Counted from the stretch's first letter, positions 1-11,334 are shown. The stretch is DNA of 64,000 nucleotides from Paenibacillus nuruki (GCF_001721045.1 NZ_MDER01000035.1:110162-174161), one strand, 5' to 3'. A program made the numbers and translations. Notes: generated by a model not told the origin, from the letters alone.

Positions 1-189
1 TTTACCACTAAATGGCATCTGAGAATCATCCATTTGGCTTTTAAGCATATTTTCAAAAGATACATCTGATCTTTTAAAATAAGGAGTATCTGCATTGGCA
101 ATGTTATTTGAAATAACTTGCTGTCTGAGTGTAGCTGCTCCCATTGCTCCTTCTAATCTTTTAAATCCAACATCATTTAAAAGGTTCAT
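1..189 (-). CDS. flgB: Flagellar basal-body rod protein FlgB (5' part only)
   Basis: Translation of the minus strand from the ATG at 189 gives 63 residues starting MNLLNDVGFKRLEGAMGAAT, with the classical rod-protein stretch VISNNIANADTPYFKR at about residues 25-40; the rest lies outside the window. FlgB is a proximal rod subunit of the flagellar basal body, exported through the flagellar type III system. The ribosome site GAAAGGAG lies just upstream of the ATG. In Bacillus this is the first gene of the long fla/che operon, which fits a large upstream intergenic region here. Identification rests on the conserved N-terminal motif and on synteny with hslU. Confidence 0.9.
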   Translation of the reverse strand, partial: MNLLNDVGFKRLEGAMGAATLRQQVISNNIANADTPYFKRSDVSFENMLKSQMDDSQMPFSGK

Positions 190-1027
190 TGACATCACTC
201 CTTTCAATATCCATGCTGATCTGGAAAGTAAATTCCATATTTTTATCATAATTCCTTTTTTTTCGACAAAATAATTGCAAATCATGTTCGTAGTTGAAGT
301 TATTTTGTGCGTCATTCTTCCTAAAATCTTATACCATAAGTTTCCTAGAGAATTGGACATAACACAATGAGAATAAAGCCCTATCTTTTGACAAAAACTG
401 AGTCTTTTTGTCTTGTTTTAAAAAAATTCTTCCAAATTACATGAAGAAAATACCATTTAAGATGAATTAAACCATGTAATTTTTGTCGATTATGCACGAA
501 ATTAACTAACTTAACTTTTAAAGGTTTTATTTAATTTTAAATATTTTAGGTCTTTTATCATCTATAGCGTCCTGATAAAAATTAAGAAGATTAGTTAATT
601 GAACAACTTTTAGCACGATTTAGCGACATATAGCCTAGTGCATATTACTTACTGAAAAATAATTTTTTAAGGTTTTGTGAATTTTATTTCATTTATCCAT
701 TTTATTTTTGACTAAATGTGCTTTTTAGAGAATAGTGCATGCTGGGGAAAAAGAATTTGCATGTTTGCGAAAATGAATCAATCATAACGTATTCATTGTA
801 AATTGGCTAGTATAATATATACGTGTTCTTTACTATATCGGATCATCTCAACTGATCTTGTACTGTGTTTTTCTTTCTGTACTCATCATACAACTTTCGC
901 GAGTATGAAAATATAGGAAAAAGGCGGGGAACTTTGAGAAACAGTACCCCACCTTTTTCCTAAAAAGATGATTTCCTATTCAATTTTAGTCTTTAGCGAC
1001 TAGTACAAGTACTATAGCCATAGAAAT
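190..1027. other. 838-base AT-rich gap between hslU and flgB
   Basis: No convincing open reading frame on either strand. It must hold the promoter of the flgB operon (minus strand); weak -35/-10-like pairs occur (for example TTGTCG near 266 followed by GATAAA), none convincing. A perfect 10-base inverted repeat AAATTACATG / CATGTAATTT lies at 434-443 and 473-482. The hslU terminator hairpin is at 914-961. In Bacillus subtilis this is where codY sits; no codY-like reading frame is visible here. Confidence 0.6.
914..961 (-). terminator. Probable transcription terminator downstream of hslU
   Basis: A 14-15 base stem (arms 915-929 and 947-961, one mismatch) around a 17-base loop lies about 65 bases past the hslU stop codon. 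The arms contain A/T runs but the T tract after the stem on the minus strand is short, so efficiency is uncertain. Confidence 0.6.
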
Positions 1028-2428
1028 TTACAGAATATACTGACTCAAATCTCTGTTTTGAGCAATTTCTCTTAATTTCTCTTGAACATATTGAGGGGTA
1101 ATAATCATTTTTTCTAACGTCAATTCAGGTGCTTCAAAAGATAAATCTTCAAGCAGTTTTTCCAAAATCGTATGCAATCGACGTGCACCAATATTTTCAG
1201 TATTCTGATTAACGGCTGCTGCGATCGAAGCAATCTCACGAATCGCTTCAGCAGAAAATTCTAACTCTATATTTTCCGAACGTAAAAGATAAATGTATTG
1301 TTTTGTTAACGCATTTTCAGGCTCTGTTAAAATATTTACAAAGTCTTCTAGAGTTAGACTATCCAATTCTACCCGAATCGGGAAGCGTCCTTGTAATTCA
1401 GGAATCAAATCTGAAGGCTTGGACGTATGGAAAGCTCCAGCTGCGATAAATAAAATATAATCGGTTTTGACCGGACCATATTTGGTCATAATGGTAGAAC
1501 CTTCAACGATTGGAAGGATATCGCGTTGTACCCCTTCTCTCGAAACGTCAGGTCCTGTACCACGCCCAGAACTGGTTACTTTATCAATCTCATCGATAAA
1601 AATAATACCAGTCTGTTCTGCACGACGTAGCGACTCTTGATTCACATCGTCCATGTCCATCAATTTATTCGCTTCTTGTTGCGTTAATATTTTACGAGCA
1701 TCTTTAATCGGGAGTTTACGTTTTTTTGTTTTTTTAGGTAAAAAGCTACCTAACATTTCTTGCATATTCATACCCATTTGATCGTTGCCTTGACCTGCAA
1801 ACATATCCATCAAAGATGGCATAGAATCTTCAACTTCAACTTCAATCACATCGTTTTCTAACTTGCCTGCCAACAGATCAAAACGTACTCTACGTCTTTT
1901 ATCTTGAATCGAACCCTCTTGTTCAAAATTCGTCTGAGGTTCTTCAGGCTGACTTTGATTACCAAATAGCATTTCAAGCGGATTACGTTGTGATTTATTT
2001 TTAAAACCAGAAGGTACTAGGATTTCGACGATACGTTCATTCGCCATTTCTTCTGCTTGATCTTTTACTTTTTCAGTACGTTCTAATTTCACCATACGAA
2101 TAGCTGTTTCTACTAGGTCACGTACCATAGATTCAACATCTCGTCCTACATAACCTACTTCAGTAAACTTGGTTGCTTCTACTTTAATAAACGGAGCATG
2201 AACCAACTTCGCTAAGCGACGAGCAATTTCTGTTTTACCTACACCTGTTGGACCGATCATTAAAATATTTTTAGGTACGATCTCATCCTGCATATTTTCC
2301 GGTAATAGGCTACGACGATAACGATTACGAAGTGCGACCGCAACTGATTTTTTAGCATTTTTTTGTCCAACAATATACTTATCCAATTCGGTAACTATTT
2401 CTCTAGGGGTCAAAGCAGTGGTTGTCAT
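1028..2428 (-). CDS. hslU: ATP-dependent protease ATPase subunit HslU (ClpY)
   Basis: AAA+ unfoldase that feeds substrates to the HslV peptidase. Walker A GPTGVGKT at 59-66, pore loop GYVG at about 92-95, a long charged intermediate domain at roughly 110-245 and Walker B IIFIDE at 275-280; sensor/arginine region follows ([12 protein letters not shown]), and the C-terminus ends in the hydrophobic QYIL tail that docks into HslV. Length 466 is normal for the family. ATG start with GGAGGTAAG upstream. It follows hslV on the same strand, but a terminator-like hairpin (2501-2552) separates the two, so hslU may be expressed partly by read-through or from its own weak promoter. Confidence 0.97.
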   Translation of the reverse strand: MTTTALTPREIVTELDKYIVGQKNAKKSVAVALRNRYRRSLLPENMQDEIVPKNILMIGPTGVGKTEIARRLAKLVHAPFIKVEATKFTEVGYVGRDVESMVRDLVETAIRMVKLERTEKVKDQAEEMANERIVEILVPSGFKNKSQRNPLEMLFGNQSQPEEPQTNFEQEGSIQDKRRRVRFDLLAGKLENDVIEVEVEDSMPSLMDMFAGQGNDQMGMNMQEMLGSFLPKKTKKRKLPIKDARKILTQQEANKLMDMDDVNQESLRRAEQTGIIFIDEIDKVTSSGRGTGPDVSREGVQRDILPIVEGSTIMTKYGPVKTDYILFIAAGAFHTSKPSDLIPELQGRFPIRVELDSLTLEDFVNILTEPENALTKQYIYLLRSENIELEFSAEAIREIASIAAAVNQNTENIGARRLHTILEKLLEDLSFEAPELTLEKMIITPQYVQEKLREIAQNRDLSQYIL

Positions 2429-2500
2429 GATCTTACCTCCATATCGATAAAAGTAGTGAACTGATATTAATGATCATTATTAAACAAAGATACGATTATA

Positions 2501-2552
2501 TAAAAACCGGTGCTTCGTCGCACCTGTTACTAAAGTACGCAGTAGCACCGGT
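2501..2552 (-). terminator. Terminator-like hairpin between hslV and hslU
   Basis: Perfect 9-base arms ACCGGTGCT (2506-2514) and AGCACCGGT (2544-2552) followed on the minus strand by TTTTTATA. It begins six bases after the hslV stop codon and lies 75 bases before the hslU start, so it should lower hslU expression relative to hslV or separate the two units. Confidence 0.75.
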
Positions 2553-2557
2553 CCCTC

Positions 2558-3100
2558 TTACAATTCTTCTACAATAATATTATCATTCGTATATACACAA
2601 ATCTCCGCAGCGATATGCAAAGAGGCTTCTACGATATCTTTAGCTTCCATATCTTTACTATGACGTTTAAGTGCACGAGCCGCAGACAATGCAAAATTGC
2701 CTCCAGAACCGATAGCAATCACATCATCGTCAGGTTCAATAATTTCTCCGCCACCTGAAATCAATAAAATACCACTTTGATCCATAACGATCAATAAAGC
2801 TTCTAGTTTGCGAAGTACACGATCAGAACGCCATTCTTTCGCTAGCTCTACAGCAGCACGTTGCAAATTACCATGATGTTCTTCAAGCTTTTCTTCAAAC
2901 TTTTCAAACAACGTAATCGCATCAGCTACAGAACCTGCAAATCCAGCGAGTACTTGTCCGCGATAGAGGCGACGTATTTTTTTGGCATGTTGCTTCATAA
3001 TAACATTTTGTCCGAATGTAACTTGACCGTCACCCGCGATAGCTGCTTTACCATTGTGACGAACAGCACATATCGTTGTAGCGTGAAATGAGAGATCCAT
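2558..3100 (-). CDS. hslV: ATP-dependent protease peptidase subunit HslV (ClpQ)
   Basis: Proteasome-beta-like peptidase that forms a dodecamer with HslU caps. Residues 5-30 (FHATTICAV...GDGQVTFG) and [16 protein letters not shown] are family hallmarks; 180 residues is the normal length. The ATG follows GGAGGGG. The odd part is the N-terminus: Met-Asp-Leu-Ser-Phe-His-Ala-Thr-Thr. Family members use an N-terminal Thr (E. coli) or Ser (B. subtilis, MSSFHATT) exposed by Met removal. Asp at position 2 normally blocks Met removal, so the nucleophile would have to be exposed by another cleavage. No alternative start codon gives Ser or Thr at position 2. Confidence 0.96.
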   Translation of the reverse strand: MDLSFHATTICAVRHNGKAAIAGDGQVTFGQNVIMKQHAKKIRRLYRGQVLAGFAGSVADAITLFEKFEEKLEEHHGNLQRAAVELAKEWRSDRVLRKLEALLIVMDQSGILLISGGGEIIEPDDDVIAIGSGGNFALSAARALKRHSKDMEAKDIVEASLHIAAEICVYTNDNIIVEEL

Positions 3101-3135
3101 TTATACTTCCCCTCCTTTACATAGTCAAACGTTAA

Positions 3136-4467
3136 TTATTGTGTAACTTCTGATGGCTCTAGCTCAAAAAATGTTTTAATACTTTCTAAAGCTTGATGCG
3201 CCAGCATTTCGTTTTTCTCTTTTTTATTACGAATACGTTTTTCTGGTTTAGGTAGTAGACCAAAGTTCGCATTCATCGGTTGGAAATGATCTGGATCAGC
3301 ATGTGTAATATAGTGAGCCATACTTCCTAGTGTACTCTCCAAAGGTAAATGAAGCAATTCTTGCCCTTTAGCTAGACGTGCTGCGTTCATACCTGCTATC
3401 AATCCAGATGCCGCAGATTCTACATATCCTTCTACACCTGTCATTTGTCCAGCAAAGAAAATACGATGATCATTTTTAAGCTGATACGTATCTTCTAACA
3501 GTCTAGGCGAATTGATAAATGTATTACGATGCATTACTCCAAAACGAACGTATTCTGCATTTTCAAGACCAGGAATCATTGAAAATACACGACGCTGCTC
3601 GCCCCATTTCAAATGCGTCTGGAATCCAACTAGATTATATAACGTACCTGCTGCATTATCTTGACGCAATTGAACAACCGCATAAGGTAATTCACCTGTA
3701 TGAGGATTAATTAAACCTACAGGTTTCATCGGTCCAAATAAAGCAGTTTGTCTACCACGTTTCATCATCACTTCAATAGGCATACAACCTTCAAAATAGA
3801 TTTCTTTTTCAAAATCTTTTAATTGAGCGGTTTCTGCTTCGATCAGTGCTTCATAAAACGCATTAAACTCTTCTTCATTCATCGGACAGTTCAGGTAAGC
3901 GGCTTCACCTTTATCATAACGTGAAGCTAAGTAGACTTTATTCATATCAATAGAATCTTTTTCAACGATAGGTGCCGCAGCATCATAGAAATAGAAATAT
4001 TCTTCACCTAATAAAGCTTGAATTTGCTGTGACAATGCAGGTGAAGTTAGCGGGCCTGTAGCAATAACTACAATACCGTCTGTAGGAATTTGTTGTAATT
4101 CTTCATTGACTACAGTCACCAACGGATGGTTATGAAGAGTAGATGTAATTTCACCGGAGAACCCATCACGGTCTACAGCAAGAGCTCCTCCTGCTGGAAC
4201 GGCATGACGATCTGCTGCTCCAAGTACCAAAGAGTTCAGCATACGCATTTCTTCTTTCATTACCCCTACTGCATTTGCTAATGTATTCGAACGTAATGAA
4301 TTACTGCATACCAATTCTGCAAATTGATTCGTATGATGCGCTGGTGTTTTTACAACAGGACGCATTTCATATAAAGTGACAGGCACACCTTGACTTGCGA
4401 TTTGCCAAGCCGCTTCACTACCTGCAAGTCCTGCCCCAATAACCGTTACTTTTTGAATATCTGACAC
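3136..4467 (-). CDS. trmFO: tRNA (uracil-54-C5)-methyltransferase TrmFO, folate/FAD-dependent
   Basis: Makes ribothymidine at position 54 of tRNA using methylenetetrahydrofolate and FAD. N-terminal dinucleotide fold [13 protein letters not shown] at 9-21; the conserved Cys in [10 protein letters not shown] (C54) and the Cys in [10 protein letters not shown] (about C228) correspond to the two functionally important cysteines of the B. subtilis enzyme. Length 443 is typical. The start codon is GTG, chosen because GGAGG lies about ten bases upstream. Its neighbours topA and hslV match Bacillus order, except that xerC, normally between trmFO and hslV, is absent: only 35 bases separate the genes. 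Confidence 0.97.
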   Translation of the reverse strand: MSDIQKVTVIGAGLAGSEAAWQIASQGVPVTLYEMRPVVKTPAHHTNQFAELVCSNSLRSNTLANAVGVMKEEMRMLNSLVLGAADRHAVPAGGALAVDRDGFSGEITSTLHNHPLVTVVNEELQQIPTDGIVVIATGPLTSPALSQQIQALLGEEYFYFYDAAAPIVEKDSIDMNKVYLASRYDKGEAAYLNCPMNEEEFNAFYEALIEAETAQLKDFEKEIYFEGCMPIEVMMKRGRQTALFGPMKPVGLINPHTGELPYAVVQLRQDNAAGTLYNLVGFQTHLKWGEQRRVFSMIPGLENAEYVRFGVMHRNTFINSPRLLEDTYQLKNDHRIFFAGQMTGVEGYVESAASGLIAGMNAARLAKGQELLHLPLESTLGSMAHYITHADPDHFQPMNANFGLLPKPEKRIRNKKEKNEMLAHQALESIKTFFELEPSEVTQ

Positions 4468-4507
4468 AATAAAAAACCTCCTGCATAATGCACTTAATCT
4501 AAATAGT

Positions 4508-4583
4508 TATAACTTGTACCCTATTTAAATGAATAAATAAGATACAAGTTATAGGTAAAGTGGATACAATGATCCACACTTTA
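4508..4583. repeat. Two inverted repeats in the topA-trmFO gap
   Basis: Perfect 11-base arms TATAACTTGTA (4508-4518) and TACAAGTTATA (4543-4553), and an adjacent imperfect hairpin TAAAGTGGAT (4556-4565) / ATCCACACTTTA (4572-4583). Neither has a T tract on the minus strand, so these look like RNA processing or stability hairpins, or operators, rather than standard terminators. Confidence 0.5.
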
Positions 4584-4643
4584 TTTAATGATACGTATTA
4601 TACGTGAAAAAGTCTCAAAATCCTACTTCTTAGCAACTAAACG

Positions 4644-6752
4644 TCAATCCACCTCTAATGCCTCATCTTCTTGTTCTTCAACCATCTCCGTATGATCACA
4701 ATGAGTACATTGCAACTTCACACCTTGTTTGTTGCGTTTTTCGACCATCATCGATTCGCAGACTGGACAAGGTTTAGGCGATGGACGATCCCATGATACA
4801 AAATCACAATCAGGGTAACGATCGCAACCATAAAAGACTCTTCCTTTTTTACTGCGACGTTCAACGACATGTCCTTCTTTACATGTTGGACAGGTTACGC
4901 CGATGTCTTTAATAATAGGCTTCGTGTTACGACAATCTGGGAAGCCTGAGCAAGCTAAGAATTTACCGAAACGTCCTAATTTATATACAAGTGGTAATCC
5001 ACATTTATCACAAATTTCATCAGACACTTCGTCTTCAATTTCGATTTCTTTCATTTCTTCTTCTGCAAATTCTAAGCGCTTTTCAAAAGACTCGTAAAAC
5101 TCGCTCAAAACATGAACCCAGTTCTCTTCACCTTCTTCAACATGGTCCAAATTCTGTTCCATATTCGCAGTAAACTCAGCATTCAATATTTCAGGGAAAA
5201 ATTCTTCCATCAACTGAATAACCAATTCACCCAGTTCTGTAGGCATAAATTTCTTTTCTTCAATCGCTACATAACCACGCTTTTGAATCGTTTCGAGTGT
5301 TGGTGCATACGTACTTGGTCGCCCTATACCTAACTCTTCCAACGTTTTCACTAAACGTGCTTCTGTATAACGTGGAGGCGGTTGAGTGAAATGCTGTTTG
5401 GGTTCGATCTCTTCTTTTTGAAGTTGATCGCCTTGAGCAAGTGGTGGTAAGAATTTGTCGCCTTCTTCTTTACCATCATCATTACCTTCCACATACAATT
5501 TCATAAACCCTTGAAAACGCACTTTGGAACCTACTGCACGGAAGGTTGTAGGACCTGCTGTGATATCAACAGATAATGTATCCAAAACAGCTGAAGACAT
5601 TTGACTGGCTGCAAAACGTTCCCAGATCAATTTGTATAAGCGGAATTGATCACGACTCATTAGTGGCTTCAATGTATCCGGTTCACGGATTGCAGAAGTT
5701 GGACGAATCGCTTCATGCGCATCTTGTGAATTTGCTGCTTTTTTAGAATACTGGCGTGGTTCATCAGGAACGAACTCTTTACCGTATTTTTCTAAAATAA
5801 ATTCTTTCACTTCTTCTTGTGCTGATGCTGCTACACGGGTTGAATCGGTACGCATATAGGTAATCAAACCAACGGTTCCTTCTTTACCTAGATCGATACC
5901 TTCGTATAATTGTTGAGCTACTGACATCGTTTTGGCTGCACGGAAGTTTAATTTACGAGCGGCTTCCTGCTGTAAAGAAGATGTTGTAAATGGTGCAGAT
6001 GGATGACGCAAACGTTCACGTTCTTTGACATTGGATACTTCAAAAGAAGAATCTCCAATCGCCGCTAGAATTTCTTTCACTTCGGCTTCATTATGAAGTT
6101 CCTTTTTCTCGCCATTTAAGCGGTTGAACTTCGCTTCAAACGTTGTATCATTAATCGTTAATTTCGCTGTAATACTCCAGTACTCTTCAGCTACGAAATC
6201 AGAGATTTCATTTTCACGATCAATAATAATTTTAACAGCTACGGATTGAACACGACCTGCGGACAAACCTTTTTTTACTTTTTTCCATAACAATGGACTG
6301 ATTTTGTACCCTACTAATCGATCCAGTATACGACGTGCTTGTTGAGCGTTTACAAGATCCATATTAATTTGACGCGGTGTTTTGAAAGCGTCTTTTACTG
6401 CTTGTTTGGTGATTTCATTAAATACAACACGACACATTTCGGTTTCGCCAACGTCAAGCGCATGAGCCAAATGCCATGCTATTGCTTCACCTTCGCGATC
6501 CGGATCGGCTGCGAGATAGACTTTTTTCACTTTTTTACGGGCATCTTTTAATTCTTTGAGGATAGAACCTTTGCCTCGAATCGTAATATATCTAGGATCA
6601 AAATTATGTTCTACATCAACACCTATTTGGCTTTTAGGCAAATCGCGAACATGTCCCATAGATGCTTTAACAATATATTTACTACCCAGGTACTTACCGA
6701 TTGTTTTTGCTTTTGCCGGTGATTCTACAATAACCAGTGTATCTGCTGCCAT
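4644..6752 (-). CDS. topA: DNA topoisomerase I (type IA)
   Basis: Relaxes negatively supercoiled DNA. TOPRIM domain at the N-terminus ([12 protein letters not shown] at 7-18, DPDREGEA at 83-90), then the type IA core with active-site Tyr299 in [12 protein letters not shown]. The C-terminus carries three four-cysteine zinc ribbons (roughly residues 580-690), the usual arrangement for Firmicute TopA of about 690-700 residues. ATG start preceded by GGGGGA. It lies 41 bases downstream of dprA and is probably co-transcribed with it. Confidence 0.98.
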   Translation of the reverse strand: MAADTLVIVESPAKAKTIGKYLGSKYIVKASMGHVRDLPKSQIGVDVEHNFDPRYITIRGKGSILKELKDARKKVKKVYLAADPDREGEAIAWHLAHALDVGETEMCRVVFNEITKQAVKDAFKTPRQINMDLVNAQQARRILDRLVGYKISPLLWKKVKKGLSAGRVQSVAVKIIIDRENEISDFVAEEYWSITAKLTINDTTFEAKFNRLNGEKKELHNEAEVKEILAAIGDSSFEVSNVKERERLRHPSAPFTTSSLQQEAARKLNFRAAKTMSVAQQLYEGIDLGKEGTVGLITYMRTDSTRVAASAQEEVKEFILEKYGKEFVPDEPRQYSKKAANSQDAHEAIRPTSAIREPDTLKPLMSRDQFRLYKLIWERFAASQMSSAVLDTLSVDITAGPTTFRAVGSKVRFQGFMKLYVEGNDDGKEEGDKFLPPLAQGDQLQKEEIEPKQHFTQPPPRYTEARLVKTLEELGIGRPSTYAPTLETIQKRGYVAIEEKKFMPTELGELVIQLMEEFFPEILNAEFTANMEQNLDHVEEGEENWVHVLSEFYESFEKRLEFAEEEMKEIEIEDEVSDEICDKCGLPLVYKLGRFGKFLACSGFPDCRNTKPIIKDIGVTCPTCKEGHVVERRSKKGRVFYGCDRYPDCDFVSWDRPSPKPCPVCESMMVEKRNKQGVKLQCTHCDHTEMVEEQEDEALEVD

Positions 6753-6793
6753 TAGGTTCGTCCCCCTTTCATCATTTCTATCTTTTATATTAT

Positions 6794-7933
6794 TTATATT
6801 AAGGTATATAGCGCACCAGAGCGTTGACTGATCTGTTTTTTTATGATTAAAGATAACAGAACGGTATGCAAAAGTCCAAAATCAAACTTCGATTGAATAT
6901 GTAATTCATCAATCGTTGCATCACCCTGCTCCAATATAAGGTATATCGTTTTTTCGTCTGTTGTCAAATCGAATTTTGCAGAAAAGTCTGAAATTGGAGG
7001 TTTTGAAGCACTCATTTGACTGGATTTTTCTTTCATTTCGTACGGATTATCACACCGTTTGATTAAACTTGAATCATATTCCTTCATTATATCTTCTGTA
7101 GAGGTAACCAGAATGGCTCCTTGCTTCAGTAGAGAAAGCGTCCCCTGACTTTTGGGAGAAGTGATTGGCCCCGGTACAGCAAAAACATCACGATTCTGTT
7201 CCATGGCAAAATCAGCGGTAATCAAAGAACCACTTCTAGCATCAGCTTCAACAACCACAGACCCGTAAGAGAGCCCTGATATAATACGATTACGTTGTGG
7301 AAATAGCCCGGGTGAGGATTTGGTACCTATCGGATACTCAGATAATACAAGTCCTTGATCAGCAATTCGATGATACAATGAGCGATTTTCCGCAGGATAA
7401 ATAGTATCAATCGCTGTGCCTAGAACAGCAATAGTCTGTCCATTCGCTCGAAGCGCTGCTTCGTGACATACACTATCAATACCTCTCGCCATTCCACTGA
7501 CTATCGTAACACCACGCTCTGCCATTTCACCAGCAAGTAACTCACCAACTTTCCGTCCATAAGCGGTCGGAACCCTTGTCCCTACCATACCGATACAGAA
7601 GCTAGATAGCAGTTCTACCCGTCCTTTAGCATATAAGATCCATGGCGGTTGAAAAGTTTCCTTCATTAAAGTAGGATACTCCTCATCAAGCATCGTGATA
7701 ATATGAATTCCTTGCTCCTCATACTTCTTTATTTTGGTTTGGAGATACTCTGGTTGTAGCTGTTCAGGTAAAGATTGAGCTACTTTCTCAGGCATGCCTA
7801 ATCCACGCCAGCTTCCGGCATCCCATTCCGGCAGTTCGCGCAGATCTACATGATTCTGCAATATATCCTTCATTCTTTTCCAACCTATACCAGAAGCTTC
7901 ACATAGTCCAAGCCATATCCATTTATCATCCAT
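6794..7933 (-). CDS. dprA: DNA-processing protein DprA (Smf)
   Basis: Loads RecA onto incoming single-stranded DNA in natural transformation. Rossmann-like DprA core between about residues 70 and 290 with [19 protein letters not shown] and [11 protein letters not shown] motifs; an N-terminal helix-hairpin-helix/SAM-like region and a C-terminal winged-helix-like segment ([11 protein letters not shown]...) complete the domain set. 379 residues, intact. SD AAGGAGATC before the ATG. With comM further along, it suggests DNA uptake or recombination capacity, though no uptake machinery is in this window. Confidence 0.95.
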   Translation of the reverse strand: MDDKWIWLGLCEASGIGWKRMKDILQNHVDLRELPEWDAGSWRGLGMPEKVAQSLPEQLQPEYLQTKIKKYEEQGIHIITMLDEEYPTLMKETFQPPWILYAKGRVELLSSFCIGMVGTRVPTAYGRKVGELLAGEMAERGVTIVSGMARGIDSVCHEAALRANGQTIAVLGTAIDTIYPAENRSLYHRIADQGLVLSEYPIGTKSSPGLFPQRNRIISGLSYGSVVVEADARSGSLITADFAMEQNRDVFAVPGPITSPKSQGTLSLLKQGAILVTSTEDIMKEYDSSLIKRCDNPYEMKEKSSQMSASKPPISDFSAKFDLTTDEKTIYLILEQGDATIDELHIQSKFDFGLLHTVLLSLIIKKQISQRSGALYTLI

Positions 7934-8002
7934 TGTAATGATCTCCTTTTCAGGAGCAGGAACAAATCGTCCTTCTCCATTTAATCGTAAACCTAACTAT
8001 TT

Positions 8003-8016
8003 TGCAAGCGTTTACT
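8003..8016. promoter_or_regulatory. Possible CcpA (cre-like) site upstream of dprA
   Basis: TGCAAGCGTTTACT matches 12 of 14 positions of the degenerate cre consensus TGWAANCGNTNWCA. It lies 70 bases before the dprA start and after the sucD terminator. A 14-base degenerate site can arise by chance, so this is tentative. Confidence 0.3.
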
Positions 8017-8083
8017 TCATTTTTAGGTATTTTCTTCCATTATTCTAAGTCATTTTGAGGTAAAAAAAGCTAAATGAACGCAA

Positions 8084-8124
8084 AAAAAGCAACCTTTGTC
8101 TCCTCAAGAGAATACAAAGGTTGC
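8084..8124 (-). terminator. Terminator of the sucCD operon
   Basis: Perfect 11-base stem GCAACCTTTGT (8089-8099) / ACAAAGGTTGC (8114-8124) followed on the minus strand by a run of seven T; it lies about 90 bases past the sucD stop codon. Confidence 0.9.
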
Positions 8125-8211
8125 TTACCTTATACGTCCGTTACTATCTAATTACATTCATTATAAAGAACAGACTGTAAAAAGTCTATATAGGAGTATT
8201 AAAGTCCCTTT

Positions 8212-9141
8212 TTAGTGCGTAGTACACTCACTTAAAAGACCTTTTTCTTCTAAAACTTCAACTAATGTTGAACCCATTTCAGAAGGAGTAGGTGCTACTT
8301 TAATACCGCAAGATTCTAGCTTAGCAATTTTTTCAGCAGCAGTACCTTTACCACCGGAAATGATTGCGCCTGCATGTCCCATACGTTTGCCCGGAGGAGC
8401 TGTAGCGCCGCCGATAAAGCCTACTACAGGCTTCGTCATATTCGCTTCAATCCACTCTGCCGCTTCTTCTTCTGCTGTACCACCGATCTCACCAATCATA
8501 ATGACTGCGCGAGTATTCGGATCTTCGTTAAACATTTTCAGAATATCAATAAATTCTGAACCTTTAACTGGATCTCCACCGATACCTACAGCAGATGATT
8601 GACCGATTCCACGAGTAGACAATTGATGAACAGCTTCATACGTTAATGTACCACTACGTGATACAACACCTACATAACCTGGCTTGTGAATATAACCTGG
8701 CATAATACCAATTTTACATTCGCCTGGTGTAATAACACCCGGGCAGTTAGGTCCGATTAAGACTGTTTTTTTGCCTTCTAGATAACGGGATACTTTAACC
8801 ATATCCAACACTGGAATACCTTCTGTAATACAGATAACCAGATCTAGTTCAGCATCGATTGCTTCAAGAATAGAATCAGCTGCAAATGCAGGAGGTACAT
8901 AGATAACACTTGCTGTAGCGCCTGTTTTTTCCTTAGCTTCTACAACCGTATTAAAGACTGGCAATTTAACTGTTTTGCCATCTTCCAGTGTAATCTCAAC
9001 ATCAGTTCCACCTTTACCAGGTGTTACGCCACCAACCATTTGAGTACCGTAATCTAGCGCACCCTTAGTATGAAAGAGTCCTGTTGCCCCGGTAATACCC
9101 TGAGTGATGACTTTTGTATGCTTATCTACCAAAATACTCAT
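8212..9141 (-). CDS. sucD: Succinyl-CoA ligase (ADP-forming), alpha subunit
   Basis: TCA-cycle enzyme that couples succinyl-CoA hydrolysis to nucleotide phosphorylation. CoA-binding Rossmann domain ([12 protein letters not shown] near residue 14), SRSGTLTYE, and the phosphohistidine loop [11 protein letters not shown] at about residue 255. 309 residues against about 300 for the family. SD GGAGCTG before the ATG. The gene sits 42 bases after sucC as a two-gene operon closed by a strong terminator. Confidence 0.98.
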   Translation of the reverse strand: MSILVDKHTKVITQGITGATGLFHTKGALDYGTQMVGGVTPGKGGTDVEITLEDGKTVKLPVFNTVVEAKEKTGATASVIYVPPAFAADSILEAIDAELDLVICITEGIPVLDMVKVSRYLEGKKTVLIGPNCPGVITPGECKIGIMPGYIHKPGYVGVVSRSGTLTYEAVHQLSTRGIGQSSAVGIGGDPVKGSEFIDILKMFNEDPNTRAVIMIGEIGGTAEEEAAEWIEANMTKPVVGFIGGATAPPGKRMGHAGAIISGGKGTAAEKIAKLESCGIKVAPTPSEMGSTLVEVLEEKGLLSECTTH

Positions 9142-9183
9142 TGTTTAGACACAGCTCCTATCACTTAATTTAGGTCCTGGATT

Positions 9184-10341
9184 TTATACGAGAGCTACGA
9201 TCTTCTGTGCTCCGTCCGCCATAGAATCCGCGGCAACGATGTTTAGCCCTGATTCGGCGAGAATTTGTTTACCTAAATCTACGTTCGTACCTTCAAGTCT
9301 TACAACTAAAGGACGATCCAGACCGATTTGTTTGGCAGCTTCAACTACGCCGTTAGCGATAACATCACAACGCATAATACCACCAAATATATTAATGAAA
9401 ATACCTTTTACACTACTATCGGACAAAATAATTTTGAATGCTTCTGTTACTTTCTCCGTTGTTGCACCGCCCCCTACGTCAAGGAAGTTAGCCGGTTCGC
9501 CGCCATAATATTTGATAATATCCATCGTAGCCATAGCCAGACCTGCACCATTAACCATGCAACCGATATTACCATCAAGAGCGATATAACTTAGATCGTA
9601 TTTGGAAGCTTCAATTTCTTTTGCATCTTCTTCATCCAGATCACGAAGTTCAAGAATATCAGGATGTCTAAAGATCGCATTCGAATCAAAATTCAATTTT
9701 GCATCCAAAGCAATAACTTCACCGTCACCAGTAACAACTAGCGGGTTGATTTCTGCGATAGAGCAATCTTTTTCGATAAAAGCAGTATACAATGCAGTCA
9801 TAAATTTAGCTGCTTTGTTCACTTGTTTTGTCGGAATATTGATTGCGTATGCTAGTTTACGAGCTTGGAACATTTGTAGACCAATAGCCGGGTCTACGGT
9901 TTCACGGAAAATCTTTTCAGGTGTTTTCTCAGCGACTTCTTCAATTTCAGTGCCGCCTTCTTCAGATGCCATGATCACGACTCTACCTGTAGCACGGTCG
10001 ATAACAACACCTATGTAATATTCTTTTTGAATATCACAGCCTTCTTCGATTAGAAGTCGTTTAACTTCTTTTCCTTCAGGACCTGTCTGATGTGTTACAA
10101 GCACTTTACCCAAAATCTCTTGAGCATAAGTACGTACTTCGTCCAGACTTTTAGCTACTTTAACTCCGCCAGCTTTACCACGACCACCAGCATGAATTTG
10201 AGCTTTGACCACACACACTGGGCTGCCCAGTGATTGAGCTGCTTCTACAGCTTCTTCTACCGTGAAAGCAACTTTACCTTCCGGTACAACTACTCCGTAC
10301 TGTTTAAGTACTTGTTTTCCCTGATATTCATGGATATTCAT
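9184..10341 (-). CDS. sucC: Succinyl-CoA ligase (ADP-forming), beta subunit
   Basis: Nucleotide-binding partner of SucD. ATP-grasp domain in the N-terminal half ([30 protein letters not shown]), and the C-terminal CoA-ligase domain with [18 protein letters not shown] and [13 protein letters not shown]. 385 residues, typical. SD AGGAGG upstream of the ATG. It is the last gene of the core block on this side: the next genes belong to the accessory block, whereas in B. subtilis sucC directly follows ylqH. Confidence 0.98.
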   Translation of the reverse strand: MNIHEYQGKQVLKQYGVVVPEGKVAFTVEEAVEAAQSLGSPVCVVKAQIHAGGRGKAGGVKVAKSLDEVRTYAQEILGKVLVTHQTGPEGKEVKRLLIEEGCDIQKEYYIGVVIDRATGRVVIMASEEGGTEIEEVAEKTPEKIFRETVDPAIGLQMFQARKLAYAINIPTKQVNKAAKFMTALYTAFIEKDCSIAEINPLVVTGDGEVIALDAKLNFDSNAIFRHPDILELRDLDEEDAKEIEASKYDLSYIALDGNIGCMVNGAGLAMATMDIIKYYGGEPANFLDVGGGATTEKVTEAFKIILSDSSVKGIFINIFGGIMRCDVIANGVVEAAKQIGLDRPLVVRLEGTNVDLGKQILAESGLNIVAADSMADGAQKIVALV

Positions 10342-10409
10342 TCAATAAATCCTCCTATCAACATGAATGCATTCCGGCAAGAGCCCCCGGCAAATCAATA
10401 ACCTTCAAT

Positions 10410-10437
10410 ATTGTAACATGTTTTTAAAACGCTTTCC
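10410..10437 (-). promoter_or_regulatory. Candidate sucC promoter with overlapping cre-like site
   Basis: On the minus strand GGAAAGCGTTTTAA (10437-10424) matches 12 of 14 cre positions and lies 9 bases upstream of TACAAT (10415-10410), a good -10 hexamer. No good -35 is visible. CcpA control of TCA-cycle genes is known in Bacillus, which makes the placement plausible. Confidence 0.4.
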
Positions 10438-10528
10438 TTAAAAATTTCGCCAATTTACTCCATTTACTGGAAGTTATCTTGAGTAAGCTAGCTCTTACTT
10501 AATATATCATGTATACGCTATCAAAGTA

Positions 10529-10569
10529 AAAAAACAAAAGCCCTTTTACCAAAATTCGATAAAAGGGCT
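10529..10569 (-). terminator. Terminator of the ohrR-type regulator gene
   Basis: Stem AGCCCTTTTA (10539-10548) / TAAAAGGGCT (10560-10569), followed on the minus strand by TTTTGTTTTTTT, 50 bases after the ohrR stop. Confidence 0.88.
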
Positions 10570-10618
10570 CTATTTCAACCGATACGGTGTTACACAAGAT
10601 ACCTGTATTTTGTATACA

Positions 10619-11101
10619 TTAAGACTTGTTATTCGCCATTTCGATATTTGTTTGGTGTACATTATGAAGCAACTGTTTAAATTCGCCTAGCAATTCTTCG
10701 AGTTTCTTCGTATTCATACATGTTCCATCCATAACATCTTGTGGAATATTAACTGCTTGTTCCTGCAACTGCTGGCCTGCTTCAGTCAATGTAATATGCA
10801 CTTTACGCTCGTCCTCTGTAGAACGTTTACGAATAATCAAGCCAGCGGCTTCTAAACGCTTAAGCAAAGGAGTCAATGTACCTGAATCCAAATACAAAGC
10901 ATTTCCTAATTCTTTAACTGTACACTCTTGTTGCTCCCATAACACGATCATTACGAGATATTGAGAATAAGTCACTCCCAAGCGATCCAATAGCGGTTGA
11001 TACATTTTAGTCATTTCGCGAGAAGAAGCATAAATAGCAAAACAAAGTTGATTTTCAAGCTTTAACTGCGGATGTGGATACTCATTAGAATCTGTAGTCA
11101 T
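10619..11101 (-). CDS. ohrR: Organic peroxide-sensing MarR-family repressor OhrR
   Basis: Winged-helix MarR repressor. The N-terminal segment LENQLCFAIYASSREMTKMY carries the reactive cysteine of the OhrR subfamily (about C23), followed by LGVTYSQYLVMIVLWE and the recognition helix with LDSGTLTPLLKRLEAAGL. Two other cysteines (in QECTVKE and GTCMN) are present, so it could act as a one- or two-cysteine sensor. 160 residues. It is divergent from ohr (11335), the standard OhrR/Ohr arrangement in which peroxide oxidation of the regulator releases the shared intergenic operator. Confidence 0.93.
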   Translation of the reverse strand: MTTDSNEYPHPQLKLENQLCFAIYASSREMTKMYQPLLDRLGVTYSQYLVMIVLWEQQECTVKELGNALYLDSGTLTPLLKRLEAAGLIIRKRSTEDERKVHITLTEAGQQLQEQAVNIPQDVMDGTCMNTKKLEELLGEFKQLLHNVHQTNIEMANNKS

Positions 11102-11334
11102 GCTATATCACCTACCTATAATTATTATAAAAGATATTTTTCTTTAACTAATATTTTACCCAAATACAAAAAAATGAACGACTAACAAGAGTGTGCGAAA
11201 TCTACTTTATAGATATGATTATATCATAAAATCTACTGATTTACATAAAGATAGCGAAAAATATTTTACTTTTCATATTAATTGTGTTAAATTTAATTTT
11301 GTAAAATAAATTATATAAAAAGGTGGAGTTATTC

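Noticed and set aside
190..1027. Decayed codY gene in the hslU-flgB gap
   Set aside because: No stretch of codY-like sequence was visible by eye on the minus strand; only a translated search could settle it.
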